DNA of 64,000 nt, from contig JARBJD010000042.1 of the NCBI GenBank assembly GCA_033064195.1, forward strand, positions 124,001-188,000, in the 5' to 3' direction. The position numbers were made by a program, and so were the translations under genes. A model generated the notes under the pieces. It was given only the letters and a program-made list of their open reading frames with translations, was not told the origin of the DNA and did not search any database. The stretch is from Blattamonas nauphoetae. Its lineage: Eukaryota > Preaxostyla > Oxymonadida. Below, one piece after another: positions 1 to 10,862 of this stretch (positions are counted from its first letter, which is position 1; every line of letters starts with the position of its first letter).

Positions 1-1602
1 AAGCCACCATTTCATGTTTTCTTGAAACGATTGAGAGAGACGATCGGACGAACTCTTTTGGATCAAAAATGACTCACTCGATCCCAAGTTCTTTCCGAAT
101 CTTAATCGACCTCTCCATTCCAGTGATTGTGAGAGCGATGACAGTGACGACAGTGCAATCGAGAGAGCAATTTCAGTTTCGCTGAAAGACGATGTTGTGT
201 TCAGATTCAGTTCCAGTTCTTTCTGCTCTCCTTCCGATTCGTTCTTGTTCACTTCAAACACTTCCAATGACAGTCCACAAGGAATCAGCGTCGACCCACG
301 AATCACAACTGAGAATGACTTCGCTTTTTTGTCCAAGTTGGAAGAAGAGTTGGTGGAGAGCGTTGGGATGAAGAAGGGCGAGTGAGAAATTGCATCTTTC
401 GCAGTGAGCGAACAATCATTCACTGAAATCCACGCTGACGGTGTCTCCATTCCATCTCCTCCGTTCAGACTCCCAACCTCGATCGATCCATTTTCTGAAC
501 AGTGGATGTTTCGTCGGGTTGGGAAAGATGAGATTGCGGGAATGTTGTCGTGGAAGATCCCTCCTTCGATCGTTAAGCTTCCTCCGTTCATGTTGATTGC
601 CCCTTGCGACAGATTCGAAAGAACAGAAAATGAGAGTTTTGTTGAGGAGTTTTCGATTTGCAGAATCCCACTCAACCAACAGCAGACATCTTTCTCTTTT
701 TTCTCGTCATCGTTCGTGATTGGTGAGTTCGCTGATGGATGTCCAGAAAACGAGCCATCTTTCACCAGAATCGTCGAGTCGATCGCTGAAAGGAAGACGA
801 AGGATGAGACAGTCGATTCAATCACAACATCAACATCATCAATGTCAAGTGTTGCGTCCCTCACAACAACCATCCCTTTCCTATCTCCCATCGATGCTGA
901 TGATGTGATTCTCAGTGTTGGTTCTTTGTTCCCTCCATTCGAGAAAAGAACAATCATCTTCTCTGAAATCGTGATTGGCGCGTTGAGTGAAGCAGCGTCG
1001 ATGATGGAAAGTGTTGCTCGTTTCACATCAATCCCTTTCACAATCACCCACGCTGCATCAAACGATGAACATGGTCGACTCTTCTCTCCACAGAAGCGTG
1101 TCGAGTCGGTTGAAAGAGAGTTCACAAACAATGTCAGCTCGGTTGGTTTTGGTGGAGTGTCGAACGATATGTCAGGGTTCACAGAGATGGGTGAGGTGGG
1201 AGAAGATGTGGATGTGATGGACGATGGCGAGAACGAGGTATTGAAGGGAAGACCATCTGACCAGCCAAGCAGGATTTCAGAGGATGTGGTTCGTGTGGCG
1301 CTTGTAGCAGTGACAACGAAGGAGAAGCTCGAGTTCAGTGTCACAGCATACGAGCCAGCCAAGTTCGAGCCAGAGAAGGAGACGACAATTGTCGTTCCGA
1401 GTGTGTTGGGAGAGACACTGATTGATTCAAAATGCGATGGAGTTGGCACGAAGAAGGTGAGAGACGACGGAATGGAAACAACGATGTCTGAGTTCGACAT
1501 CCCAACGATTTCATAAGAGTGTCCATATTTCAGTTTCTTGGCATCCCCAACTGATTCACGAATCTCAGAGGTTGTGTCGGACACAGATAGAATGATAAGT
1601 GT
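1..1602 (-). pseudogene. C-terminal part of giant beta-helix receptor-like gene (continues off left edge)
   Basis: The minus strand is open for all 534 codons from 1602 to the window edge, so this is the real coding strand; the plus-strand frame here is its shadow. The product matches the C-terminal ectodomain of the intact protein at 13128-19013: a beta module with a YGHSYEI motif, then a second beta-helix block (motifs such as NMNGGSLTIEGG and GSIEVGSLNGG), the shared STLIPCGLSLEVFE segment, an EWRGRLRFG motif, and at the very edge MKWWL, where the paralogue starts its membrane helix. The membrane segment and cytosolic kinase-like part must lie outside the window. The segment joins in frame to 2949-5179 once the transposon at 1611-2948 and one 8-bp duplication are ignored. 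No other lesion is visible, so disruption looks recent. Confidence 0.85.
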
Positions 1603-1610
1603 CAGCTCGA

Positions 1611-2948
1611 GGGACTGACTATAGTTCATCAGCAATCCCAACTAAAGTTCATCAGCATCCCACAATTGGAAAACTTGAAGATAGGTATTTGTTTTTTCGT
1701 TTAACATTGGAGATATTGCAATTCATAGTAGAAGAACTAAGAGGGAGGTATTTATCTGTTTGATTGATGGAGAATGGTGAAGAGTGGAAAAACTGTTTCT
1801 GATTCAGAAATTCACCGGGAAGTCCACTACAATGAGCTCTACACAGCAAAGACAACTTTATTGAAGAGGGGAGAAGGAGATTGTGCTCCGAGAACGGATA
1901 TATAGTGCAGAACGTCTAAAGGAGGATGAGATCAAACATAACAATTTGATCAGAGTCGGGAAAAGAGGAGTTAAGGAATATATCCAGTCAAATGATCATT
2001 CTTGGAGGAAGAGTGCTTGAAGAAAGTTGTAGATAAAGCAAGGAAGGTCTGACATGCGGTGAGAATGAATTGGTAAGAAAGGCGTGATTCAGAAGAAATC
2101 AGTTGATATCATTCTAATATCGAGTCGCAAGATCCATAAATGTGTATGAGATAGACTTCACTGAGAGGAATGTTTGATCCTGTTCGTCGAGGATCGCGTT
2201 CATAAAAAGAGAGGATTTGAGGGAATGAATCCTGCAATGTTGAGGTTTGAAACGGAGAATAATGGATTTGAAATGTGAGAATGATCACAAGAGAGATGTG
2301 ATACTGTTCAAATATAGGATGATTGTTGAATGGGAGATGACCGCTTCGTCCGAGGATTTTGGATTCAAGACGTATGTAAACCCGCATGCAAACATCATAT
2401 ATGGTGCAAGTGGGCATTTTACAGATGATGTGTATCGTTTTTTTGGAAGAGATCGAGAAGAATAGAAACTTGAGTGGGATCCTCGGATTCCATCGTCAAA
2501 TCAGAGATGATACGGTCGAAAAAAAAGCACTACATTCATCACGAAGAGATTTGACGAGCAGACGGGGATAAATATCAGAGATGCTGGAGAGATTTGTGAT
2601 TTACAGAGCCTGTCGGAATCTCAGCTAAGAAAGCTTGCTGAGGACGCCGAGGCGTGCAGAACGGGAGTTGCAATTAGACTTCTGTCTTCATTTCATGCTC
2701 AATTCACGTCTGGACTTGATGAGAGTCGTAATGATGAGTGCCCAATCATGTGTGAGCAGTTCTTCCTCGTTGTGCTTTCAAATTGACCTTCTTGATGTGA
2801 GAAATGGTTTCCGCGTCTTTGTCTCCCAGGCTCGATGACTTGAAACGGATTGGATGTCAAAAGTTGAAACTTGACATTTTGATCAAAACAGTGCTATGGG
2901 TCTCTGATGAACTATAGTTGGTATTGCTGATGAACTATAGACAGTCCC
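1611..2948. mobile_element. Non-autonomous DNA transposon, element I (8-bp target duplication)
   Basis: A 1338-bp insertion in the receptor gene. The ends are inverted repeats of about 45 bp with three mismatches, beginning GGGACTG and holding two direct copies of CTATAGTTCATCAG, one of them varied. The 8-bp sequence CAGCTCGA occurs on both sides (1603-1610 and 2949-2956). No frame inside resembles a transposase, so it must have been moved by enzyme from another copy. GG-starting ends, long internally repetitive inverted repeats and an 8-bp duplication suggest a Mutator-like or hAT-like element; the superfamily is inference. Confidence 0.88.
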
Positions 2949-5179
2949 CAGCTCGATCTTCGTCTGCGACTGATCCAAGCTGTCGATGACTTCGATTTTG
3001 AACGATCCGACGGGCATCCGCTCCATTTCAAAGTGCAGCACAGCTGTCTCCTTTTCTTGTCCTTCCAATTGCACCTCACCAACACAAAGGAGAGTCGGTC
3101 CTTCTGGTGTTTCGATTTCGACTCCACTGCAAAGCACATGCTCATCTTCTTTCCCACTTTCAGAGAGGATTAATGTCGATAGTGTGTATGTCTTGTTGAA
3201 CTGCATGGCTGTGATCTTTCTCACTTCAATCCAGTCCGACTTTCCTTCGTTTCCATCGAATGTGATCTCAATTGTGTCGCTCACTCCTTCCAATGTAGTA
3301 GTGTAGACTCCTGTTGATGGAAGATCGCTTCCATTCATCACAATTCGGAATGAGAGATGAGTCGATGCGTTCAGTTCGGTTTCTGTTTCTGTCACAATCG
3401 GTGCTTTCGGAACTGACAGCTCCACATTCTCGTTCACAACAAACAGTGAAGTTGCAGACGGAGAAGAGACAATCGAGTATTTCTGCCCAAAGCCAAGGTT
3501 CGACGAGTCTTCAACAATTCCAGTCAGAAATGAAGCAGTGCATTGACTTGGCGAGGAGCAATCCAGATTCGATGTCGATTCCCAAAACGATTCTCCATCA
3601 GTGGCATACACACGCCCAAGCCCATCCTTCAGAGCTCGTCCGGAGAAGACAACACACACACTGCGTCGGTCCCCACTCAGCTCGGGCTCCACACATTCTT
3701 CGATACGCGGTGGTTCGGGAGGTGTCGAGAATGTCGTCTTTCCGACATCAAACAATATCGGTGTGGCGCCAAGGAGGAATTCTTTCACTGTGTACGCCAC
3801 TCCAAAGTCAAGTTGGCTTTTCTTCTTCTCATCGTCTGTCTCGAATGGATACAGAATGGCTGTGAATGCCTTCAATTCTCCATTCTCGTTCGTCTTCACT
3901 TTGATCGTCCTTTCGTGAGAAGGATTGTTTTGGGCGGCTGTCGAAACGAGAGTGAGTGTGTATTCTGTATCCTTCTGCAGTGCGCGAGATGAAAAGGTGA
4001 GAAGTGCTGTCGTGCTGGCTGTCGTGGATTCAGCTTCTCTAACAGAGATTTCTGTCAGTCGCTCTGGTTCCGCACGAGTGTCGAAGGAGAGACCTTCTTT
4101 GATCAGCACACTCTCTGCATCTTTCTCCATCTTCACCACCGAATAGATCGTGTTGAACGATAGTTTCTTTTTCGTTGGTGTTTCTGCATCATACACAATC
4201 TCTTCCAGCGTTCCAACATTTGATGCAAATGTCACAATCACTTCGATTGTGTCTGTCTCAGATGAGTTGACAGAGAGTGTCAGAGTGTGCACCCCGTCCA
4301 ACATCAGGCCTTCCATTGTCACGGTCACTGTCGTCTGATTTTCATCGAAAGTGGGGAGATTAACGGTAATGAGGACTGGTTTCGGGAAGAACGAAGATGT
4401 GACGATTCCATATTCAGTGAGAGGGAGCTGGAGAAGACCATCCTCGCCACACGACACAATCGTCGATCCACTCGTCGCTGTGACAACATCGAACGAAAGC
4501 AATCGACCAATCTTTGGTGCTTTTCCGCTTGCATCTATCCGTGTACCGTTCTCATTTGACACGAGAACGAGGACCCTTCCTGACACAACGGCATCCATTT
4601 CAACTGTCAATGTTGCCTCATTTCCATCTTGTTCAAAGGAGAGTAACAGAGTCGGTGTGACGGTGGGATTTGGTAGCAGAGAATTGTAGGATGTGGGATA
4701 ACAGCGATTCGTGACTGGTGTTGTGATGGAGACGCAGTTAGAGACAGTATCTGCGCTGAGATCGGTGTGAGGCGTTTCGAAATACATGTCATGTCCTCCA
4801 ACACTCGCTGCTTGGTTATTTCGAAAGCAGAGCGAATCTAGTCGGATAGACGAGACCCTCAAAAAGAAGCATGCTCCGCCTGGGGCAAGGATCTGATCTG
4901 TCGTTTTGCAGTTCTGGAAGATGGTGTTCGTCATGAGAACGGCATACGTGCCATCAATTGTGTTGTATATGTGTGTTGCTCCACCAAGACGGTTGGCCGT
5001 TGAATCCAGGAAGACGCAATCAGAGATGGTAATGTCCTTACTATTGAATTCACCGAACGACCCTCCACAATTATCTCCTGTCGAACAGTTGACGAACGAT
5101 GACTTCTTCAGTGTCGTCTTTGCATTCGTTCCACTATAAGCGCCGTGGAACACAGCTCCGCCATGGATAGCATCAGAAC
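2949..5179 (-). pseudogene. Middle part of giant beta-helix receptor-like gene
   Basis: This minus-strand segment is the central ectodomain of the receptor-like gene. It opens with beta-helix repeats (GGAVFHG, GGSFGEFNS, GGATHIYN, GGACFFLR), and then runs through tandem beta-sandwich-like modules marked by recurring motifs: FNTIYSVVKM, FGVAYTVKE, FGQKYSIVSS and FNKTYTLSTL, each followed by an acidic or proline-rich turn. The same order occurs in the intact paralogue at 13128-19013. A reader starting at its first internal methionine would take 2883-5249 as a free-standing gene of 788 residues, but both ends of that frame are transposon sequence, including a repeated MDLRV from the element's inverted repeat. 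It is one exon-like block of a larger gene. No intron was seen. Confidence 0.85.
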
Positions 5180-7186
5180 GGTTAAGTATAGGCGCAGATC
5201 CGATTTTCGCTACGCGCAGATCCATTTTTTTGGATACGCGCAGATCCAAATGGATACACGCAGATCTAAAATATTTCTTGCTTTTTTTGTGTTTACTCTT
5301 GCCATTTCATGACATTTCACTCTGAATGCTCACAATTCGCTTTGACTCTCGAAAACTCTTCGCAAATCAAAACTTGTCACATCTTCACATGACTGTGTTG
5401 ATCTTACCATCACCCGTATTCTTTCAATAATCTCGACTTCTTATCCTTCCTCGATATTAGTTAGGTTGATCTGTAATTGACACAGAATGACCATCTTTTT
5501 CCATTTTCTTGCACATGAGTCACCCTTCAGGCTATTCAGTGTCTGATCCCGATTACCATCATTGTCCTCTTATCAACACATCTGCATTTCTTTTCTGTTC
5601 GAGCTCAACCATGGAGTGATGATTTCTGATTCTGTACTCGTTTGTGGCATTCATCAAATGTCAGTTCAGACAGAACACAACACAACTTATGAAAGCCGTG
5701 ATGTCTGGCATGGATCTGGACAAAGCAGGCTATTTTCCGCAGCTATCAGAGTCGAAAAGCATTTCCTGCTCAGTGGTACCAGAAAGAGTAGAGGAAATGA
5801 TCCAAAAAACGATAATCAGGGACACTCACAAGAAACTGGCGAACATCAAAGAGAATGACACTGGCATGGCGATCTCTCCTCTCACACCCATCCACGCATG
5901 GGACTCAACGGAAGAAGGCACTGTTCAGTATCCTGCCCACCCACGAAGACAAAAGAACCATCGCAAAAAACAGAAGAATGCGGATCCGGACCACGGAGCT
6001 CAAAATCGCGGGAAATCTACCCAAAATGAAGGAAAAGAGCTTCTTTCTCCAGATTCACGGGAGGTTGACAGATCAATGATCTCTCCATCAATCTCTCCCG
6101 CTGCTCATCAGGACGATGTCGAACGGAAGAAACAGAAGCATCCTCTCCGCCTCCAACAAGCCCAAGCTCAAACACTGAAACTCGATGAGGTTCGCCAGTA
6201 TGTCATTTTGTTGAATGAACTCTTGTCAAAGGCCTATTCAAGGCACGCCAACTGCACTCCCTGTTCTCCCTCCGCTCGCCATCCCTTTCTCCGAAACTCC
6301 ACCCACAACAGCAAAATCAGAAGCCCACGGCGAGCATCATGCTCTTCCTGAAATCCAAGAAAATGCGAAGACGTTGAAGCGGAGGGAAGAAGAGACGGGT
6401 CAGACATCGAGAAGAGAGGTCGCGCACACCAGCAGAACACACACCACACGAACAAGAACAGACAGACACGCAGATGACGGGATTCACGAATCAGAATCTT
6501 CGGAAGGACACCCGCAGAAGGAGGAGATCTCGCCTTAAAATCAGACAGCCTCGCACCGCACTCCGATCACCCCACTTTCCATCAACGCCTTCCAAATCCC
6601 TTCTGCCGTCTCCTTCTCACCCGCTCGCCTCTCCTCTCCTCGCTACAGCCTGCTCAGTCCAACACGTGTCTCACGCATCCACGACGACGACATCACGGTC
6701 ACCCTCCACTCACTCCTCTCCAAATCTCCCAAACAACCATTCAGCCAAACCCTCTCCACTTTTCGATCTTCATAATACAATAGAAAGCACCATATTATCA
6801 ACTCTGTCATCATCACTTTCGAAGGCAAAAATCCTCCGCAATCCTTGGTCTTTGTCCCAGTAGTCGGGTCAATGAACATAATCATGGAACAAAGCCAGAA
6901 TTCTGAATATCACTTCCAAAATCTCAACTTTAAATCGCAAAATGCGACTGTCTCGTTTTTTGGAACCACCCTGCTCGATTCATAAGTTTTTTTCAATCCA
7001 ATTGTTATTCTGAAAGGAAATTAAGAAACAATCGATCAATGGTGAGGTTTTTTGAGACAAAAACGAGATAGATATTCGAAAAGAACAAGCATTGTTTTGG
7101 ATCTGCGCGTATCCATTTGGATCTGCGTGTATCCCTTTTTTTAGATCTGCGCGTAGCGAAAATCGGATCTGCGCCTATACTTAACC
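5180..7186. mobile_element. Non-autonomous DNA transposon, element II (9-bp target duplication)
   Basis: A 2007-bp insertion flanked by a perfect 9-bp duplication, CATCAGAAC (5171-5179 and 7187-7195). Inverted terminal repeats of about 90 bp begin GGTTAAGTATAGGCGCAG and contain several spaced copies of CGCAGATCC. A 9-bp duplication with long inverted repeats is the usual signature of Mutator-like elements. No transposase is recognisable. The interior has a weakly coding plus-strand stretch from about 5644 to 6890. Without the element and one duplication copy, the host frame reads straight through VVGSDAIHGGA. Confidence 0.9.
5644..6351 (+). CDS. Unidentified charged ORF inside element II
   Basis: The frame starts at a TTG or GTG-like position and its first methionine lies a few codons in, so the start is uncertain. 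It encodes a lysine-, glutamine- and proline-rich hydrophilic product with a short helical stretch near VRQYVILLNELLSKAY. Similar composition continues after 6351 in other frames up to about 6860, which suggests a decayed gene of some 400 codons rather than an intact one. It has no zinc finger or DDE-type motif that would mark a transposase. It may be captured host sequence, as seen in the two hAT elements later in the window, or a chance open frame. Function unknown. Confidence 0.25.
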   Translation: MAFIKCQFRQNTTQLMKAVMSGMDLDKAGYFPQLSESKSISCSVVPERVEEMIQKTIIRDTHKKLANIKENDTGMAISPLTPIHAWDSTEEGTVQYPAHPRRQKNHRKKQKNADPDHGAQNRGKSTQNEGKELLSPDSREVDRSMISPSISPAAHQDDVERKKQKHPLRLQQAQAQTLKLDEVRQYVILLNELLSKAYSRHANCTPCSPSARHPFLRNSTHNSKIRSPRRASCSS

Positions 7187-8342
7187 CATCAGAACCAACA
7201 ACAGTCCGGCACAATTCGAAAGAACAGTCTTCGATTTTCAGATTCGTTTCTGGGCCTTTTGAATAAACGGCTCCTCCCTGCACTCCTGTCCCCACGCATC
7301 CTTTGAAAGTGCAGAGGCGGAAGAAGTGGAACGTGATCGACGGTGAGAGGACTGTTCGAATGGACAAGTATTCGTTTTGGTGTGTCGGTGCTTCGGTTGT
7401 GCAGCGGAGGAACGATGTGTTGTGGCTGAGCAGATTCCCTCCGGCGTTCATGTCACGGCAGGCTGTTCCATAAAGATGGTTCGAGCAATCAGTGACACGA
7501 CATCCAACGATCCTCTGAGATGGATGGACAGCGGAGGACGCACCATTTCGACTGAGGCGACAGCTGGTCACGTTGGAAAGAAATGACGAGGCGAGGAGAG
7601 ACGAAAACTGCACATTTTTCGTCGATGACACTGATAGTCCTTCCAAGTCGCAAAGCGGGCCTGTTCCTCGAATCAGATGCGTATTCGAGAGATGGAGCCC
7701 ATGACAGGTGATTGAAGACGAAGAAGTCAACAATTCTGAGCGAGACCACTGATTGGTGTTGGGAGTCATTCTGTCCGATTTGGAGAAATATTGCACAAGC
7801 GGGAGAAGAATTGTGGACAATGAAGAGATATGCGAGCAATCAATCAATGAAAGCGAGCTGACATCATTTCCATCACTCCCATCGATGACGAATGGTGATG
7901 TGGCGGAGTTTGATGTGATCGTGCATGTCGACATTGATAAAGAAGAGTGATGCAATCGTCCAACTGATGTTCCCATTTTTCGGCAATTCAAATCCATCAT
8001 TGAGATTGAAATAGTCGAATTCTGAAAAATGAAAATCGATGGAGATTCGTCATTTCCGGGTGATAGAGAAATGGTCGTTGTATTTCCTATCATTTCAAGT
8101 GTGGTAGAGAAGGCACCAAAGTTGGAGGCGTGGAAATGGCCAGATGGAAGGAGAATCTCATCAACGGGAGTGTGAATGTTTGAGTCGAGACGGTTGTCGT
8201 TAGCTGCGAAAATAGCAGCCAATGAACGTGAAGCGACATGATCATGGATACACTGAGGTGATGAAATGGTCAAATGAAGACAGTGCAGAAGAAAGAGCAT
8301 TGTGGATGTGATCCCACCCTTAATACTGATATATGAGTTCAT
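7187..8342 (-). pseudogene. N-terminal part of giant beta-helix receptor-like gene
   Basis: This segment holds the start of the receptor-like gene. The first ATG (8342) gives a 14-residue leader before a second methionine at 8300 that begins a better signal peptide (MLFLLHCLHLTIS). Then follow about 370 residues rich in serine, threonine and asparagine with beta-helix periodicity, many N-glycosylation sequons and a GGAVYSKGP repeat edge just before the insertion. The paralogue at 13128 starts the same way: leader, a long polar block with an IGNTT or IGNNT motif, then GG-edge helix turns. Counting this segment, 2949-5170 and 1-1602, the interrupted gene has 1660 open codons in the window. Reading of the frame beyond 7187 is transposon sequence. 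The protein was most likely displayed on the cell surface. Confidence 0.85.
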
Positions 8343-8527
8343 GAATCACCAATCCATTTATCGAAGAAAAACAAACCCCTAAAGGGGTGATGGACTTGTT
8401 TTTCTCTCAGAATATGGAGTTTTCCTGTTCAAAGTGCGTTGTAAGAGGGTGCATTGTAAAATGTCAAAATGATGAGAAACAAAGAATATAACACAGCTGA
8501 GTATCCCAAAACTCAGCAATTTCAACA

Positions 8528-10036
8528 TTAGAACCAAGACTTCTTCGACTTCATCATCGCTCCCTGATGAGACCTTGGTCCTTGAGCAGCTGAATACGCA
8601 AAGTGTTGATTCGCAAGTCCCATTCTCCTTTTCAACGACGAGTCAGCAACAGCACCCGGTGCTGCTTGTACCATGTTGTCAGCGAGACTGTCCCAGACAG
8701 CGATCTGCTCTTCTTCATCGTTGGACATGTCTTCGGATTCATCCTCTTCTCGTTGGAGTCGTTGTCTTTCTTCTTCATCTGCGACAGCGATTGCTTGCTT
8801 CCTCTTTTGCTTTCGTTCCATTTTCTTGCTCTTCATACCACTTGCGAAGGCTCGATTCATCGATTTCTGCTGAAGGAGAATATTCTGAGCTTCGGTTGCT
8901 CGTCCAGCCTCGATTTCTCTCATCGCCTTTTCACGTGCCTCATTCGACTCGACTTCAATCTTCGCAGCAAGAACAGCTTCGATCATTCTTGAATTCACAG
9001 AGTTCGAGTTCAACTCATCCTGGCGGTTGAGATCACCAGTCACAACAACGTTAATTGCTGATATCTGCTCCTCGACTCCACCTTCACTCGTTCTTGAGAA
9101 GCTCAGGTGGACTGTTCCGAGATCGGCGGAATCTGTCTCGTTTTCTGTCTGCAGATCGAACATTAAAAGCACTTTCCGTTCTTCTTCGGAGCCGATATCA
9201 CCCATTTTCGGTTCAATTTGTGTCTTTGATCCGCCCAGAAGTCCCAGCATTTGTGGCGGGAGAGACGCTGTTTGGGCAGGTCCAACAACTGTTGTATATC
9301 CAGGGATCCGATGGTTGAATGTACATCGGTTCATTTCGAACCACATTCGTGTTTTGTAGGTGACGATGTTCATGGTCAGGTTCAACTCGGCTGCGAAGAT
9401 TCCGGGAAGAACTTTGGATTCCTGAACATAGTAATACTGCCCGCCTCCACTTTCAGCGATTGCCTTCATCATATTCTCGTTGTAATCGGAACCAAGACCG
9501 ATGGACGAGACGGCGATGCCCATCGAGCGGTATCGACCTGCAATGGCAGCAACACCTTCGTTGGATTGGATTCCTTCATTTGCTTGCCCGTCTGAAAGCA
9601 GAAAGATTCGTTTTGTGCCTTCAGCGGCGGATGTGTTGAGGAGTTCGATTCCAGCTTGGAGACCGCCTGAGAGATTAGTGCACGATCCAGGCGAAATGGT
9701 GTTGATCTTTTTGATAAAGTCTTTCTTGTTCTTCACGTTCATCAGAGGGCACAACGTGGAAACTTGTGAATCGTAAACAACAATTCCCAGTTTGTCTGTT
9801 GGTGTGAGCTGATTGACGAGATCAATTGCAGCTTGTTTTGCATAGTCCAATTTTCCAACACTGGACATGGATCCTGATTTGTCGATAATCATGCAGATCG
9901 AGACAGGAGTGCGGACTGTTTGTGTGACTTTTGGAGCTTTTAAAACAATCTGAACTTGCATTTGTAGTCGCTGACTTGGTGAAACTGCATAAGTTGATTT
10001 TCGGACAACGATGTCAATGAGGTTTGTTGATGTCAT
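8528..10036 (-). CDS. VWA-domain protein
   Basis: A 502-residue protein with no signal peptide or membrane helix, so probably cytosolic. Residues about 45-230 form a von Willebrand factor A domain with a complete metal-ion-dependent adhesion site: DKSGSMS at residues 52-58, the threonine in CTNLSGGL, and the aspartate in LLSDGQANEG. The order of motifs (VSICMIIDKSGSM, GIVVYDS, GTKRIFLLSDG) matches the bacterial-style VWA group also found in many protists. A beta-rich domain follows (about 235-340), then a highly charged helical C-terminus (about 350-460) with KSKKMERKQKRKQ and acidic runs, and a TAA stop. It uses one uninterrupted exon. The start is the first methionine. It probably binds partners through Mg2+ at the MIDAS; the partner is unknown. 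Confidence 0.85.
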   Translation of the reverse strand: MTSTNLIDIVVRKSTYAVSPSQRLQMQVQIVLKAPKVTQTVRTPVSICMIIDKSGSMSSVGKLDYAKQAAIDLVNQLTPTDKLGIVVYDSQVSTLCPLMNVKNKKDFIKKINTISPGSCTNLSGGLQAGIELLNTSAAEGTKRIFLLSDGQANEGIQSNEGVAAIAGRYRSMGIAVSSIGLGSDYNENMMKAIAESGGGQYYYVQESKVLPGIFAAELNLTMNIVTYKTRMWFEMNRCTFNHRIPGYTTVVGPAQTASLPPQMLGLLGGSKTQIEPKMGDIGSEEERKVLLMFDLQTENETDSADLGTVHLSFSRTSEGGVEEQISAINVVVTGDLNRQDELNSNSVNSRMIEAVLAAKIEVESNEAREKAMREIEAGRATEAQNILLQQKSMNRAFASGMKSKKMERKQKRKQAIAVADEEERQRLQREEDESEDMSNDEEEQIAVWDSLADNMVQAAPGAVADSSLKRRMGLANQHFAYSAAQGPRSHQGAMMKSKKSWF

Positions 10037-10862
10037 GTGGAGCGGTGAAAAACGTTCCCTTAATCTGCAATACGAGAAATCGAATGGAGTTCAGCTCGCT
10101 GGATCTGACACACCATGATCAAATTAACTTGATCTCATGACACTTACTTCAGAATGATTATTCAATGGGAACATTCTTTAGAACTTGCTTTTCTATCACA
10201 AACCTGAACTACCATTCGAGAAAAATCGATTACCAGTGATTCTCCCTTTTTTTCAAGATCCTAACCAACTTTTAGTCATTTATCCTCCAGTTTGAGCAAC
10301 GAGATATAAACGATAGCGGCATATTGTTTGTGAAAGACAATGATGAGGAACATGCCAGGGTTGAAACTCCGATGATTCTTAGATGACTCTGAAAAGTCTG
10401 CCCGCGCAATTTTCTTCAGGTGATCATCGCCAAATTCTTCAAGACTGAACATTCTGAGATATTATGAGAGCGAAGAAAAAACATGACAGACCCAATCGCA
10501 ACCAAACCATTCCGACTTCGTCTTCAACTTTCTCTCGCATCACTAATTCATTTTCTCGGGATATTCACAAATCAAACTCCCTTCTATCACTTAAATCGTC
10601 GGCCTCATCGCTCCGACACAGTTCACTCAAGCTATGCGATCCAAAGTCGCCTCATCTCAAACAATTCCAGCCGATTTCTCACATCACTGACACAGATCGG
10701 AACCAGGGTGAGTTACAACTCTGATTCAATCCCAGAGTCACATAACATTTTGTTGTGGCTTGATCTAGCTTTCAGAAATGTTCCCAGAACTTCAACAGGT
10801 GTGAAGCATCATCAATCCATCACAACACTCTATTTATTTGATCTCCATCTCTTTCATCATTG
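10037..10862. other. Intergenic, divergent promoters
   Basis: This 826-bp spacer lies between the minus-strand VWA gene and the plus-strand coiled-coil/SPRY-like gene, so it should hold both upstream regions. It has short open frames without any protein-like character, and no repeat or RNA gene was recognised. Confidence 0.5.

Noticed and set aside
404-1516. A 370-codon open frame on the plus strand
   Set aside because: It begins with GTG and lies opposite the receptor-like gene, whose minus-strand translation matches the paralogue at 13128-19013 throughout; the plus frame is its shadow.
1619-2940. Element I read as a TA-target (mariner-type) insertion from its TATAG ends
   Set aside because: Leaving it out at TA would put a stop in the host frame. 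Moving the ends outward to GGGACTG gives longer inverted repeats, a perfect 8-bp duplication and an open host frame.
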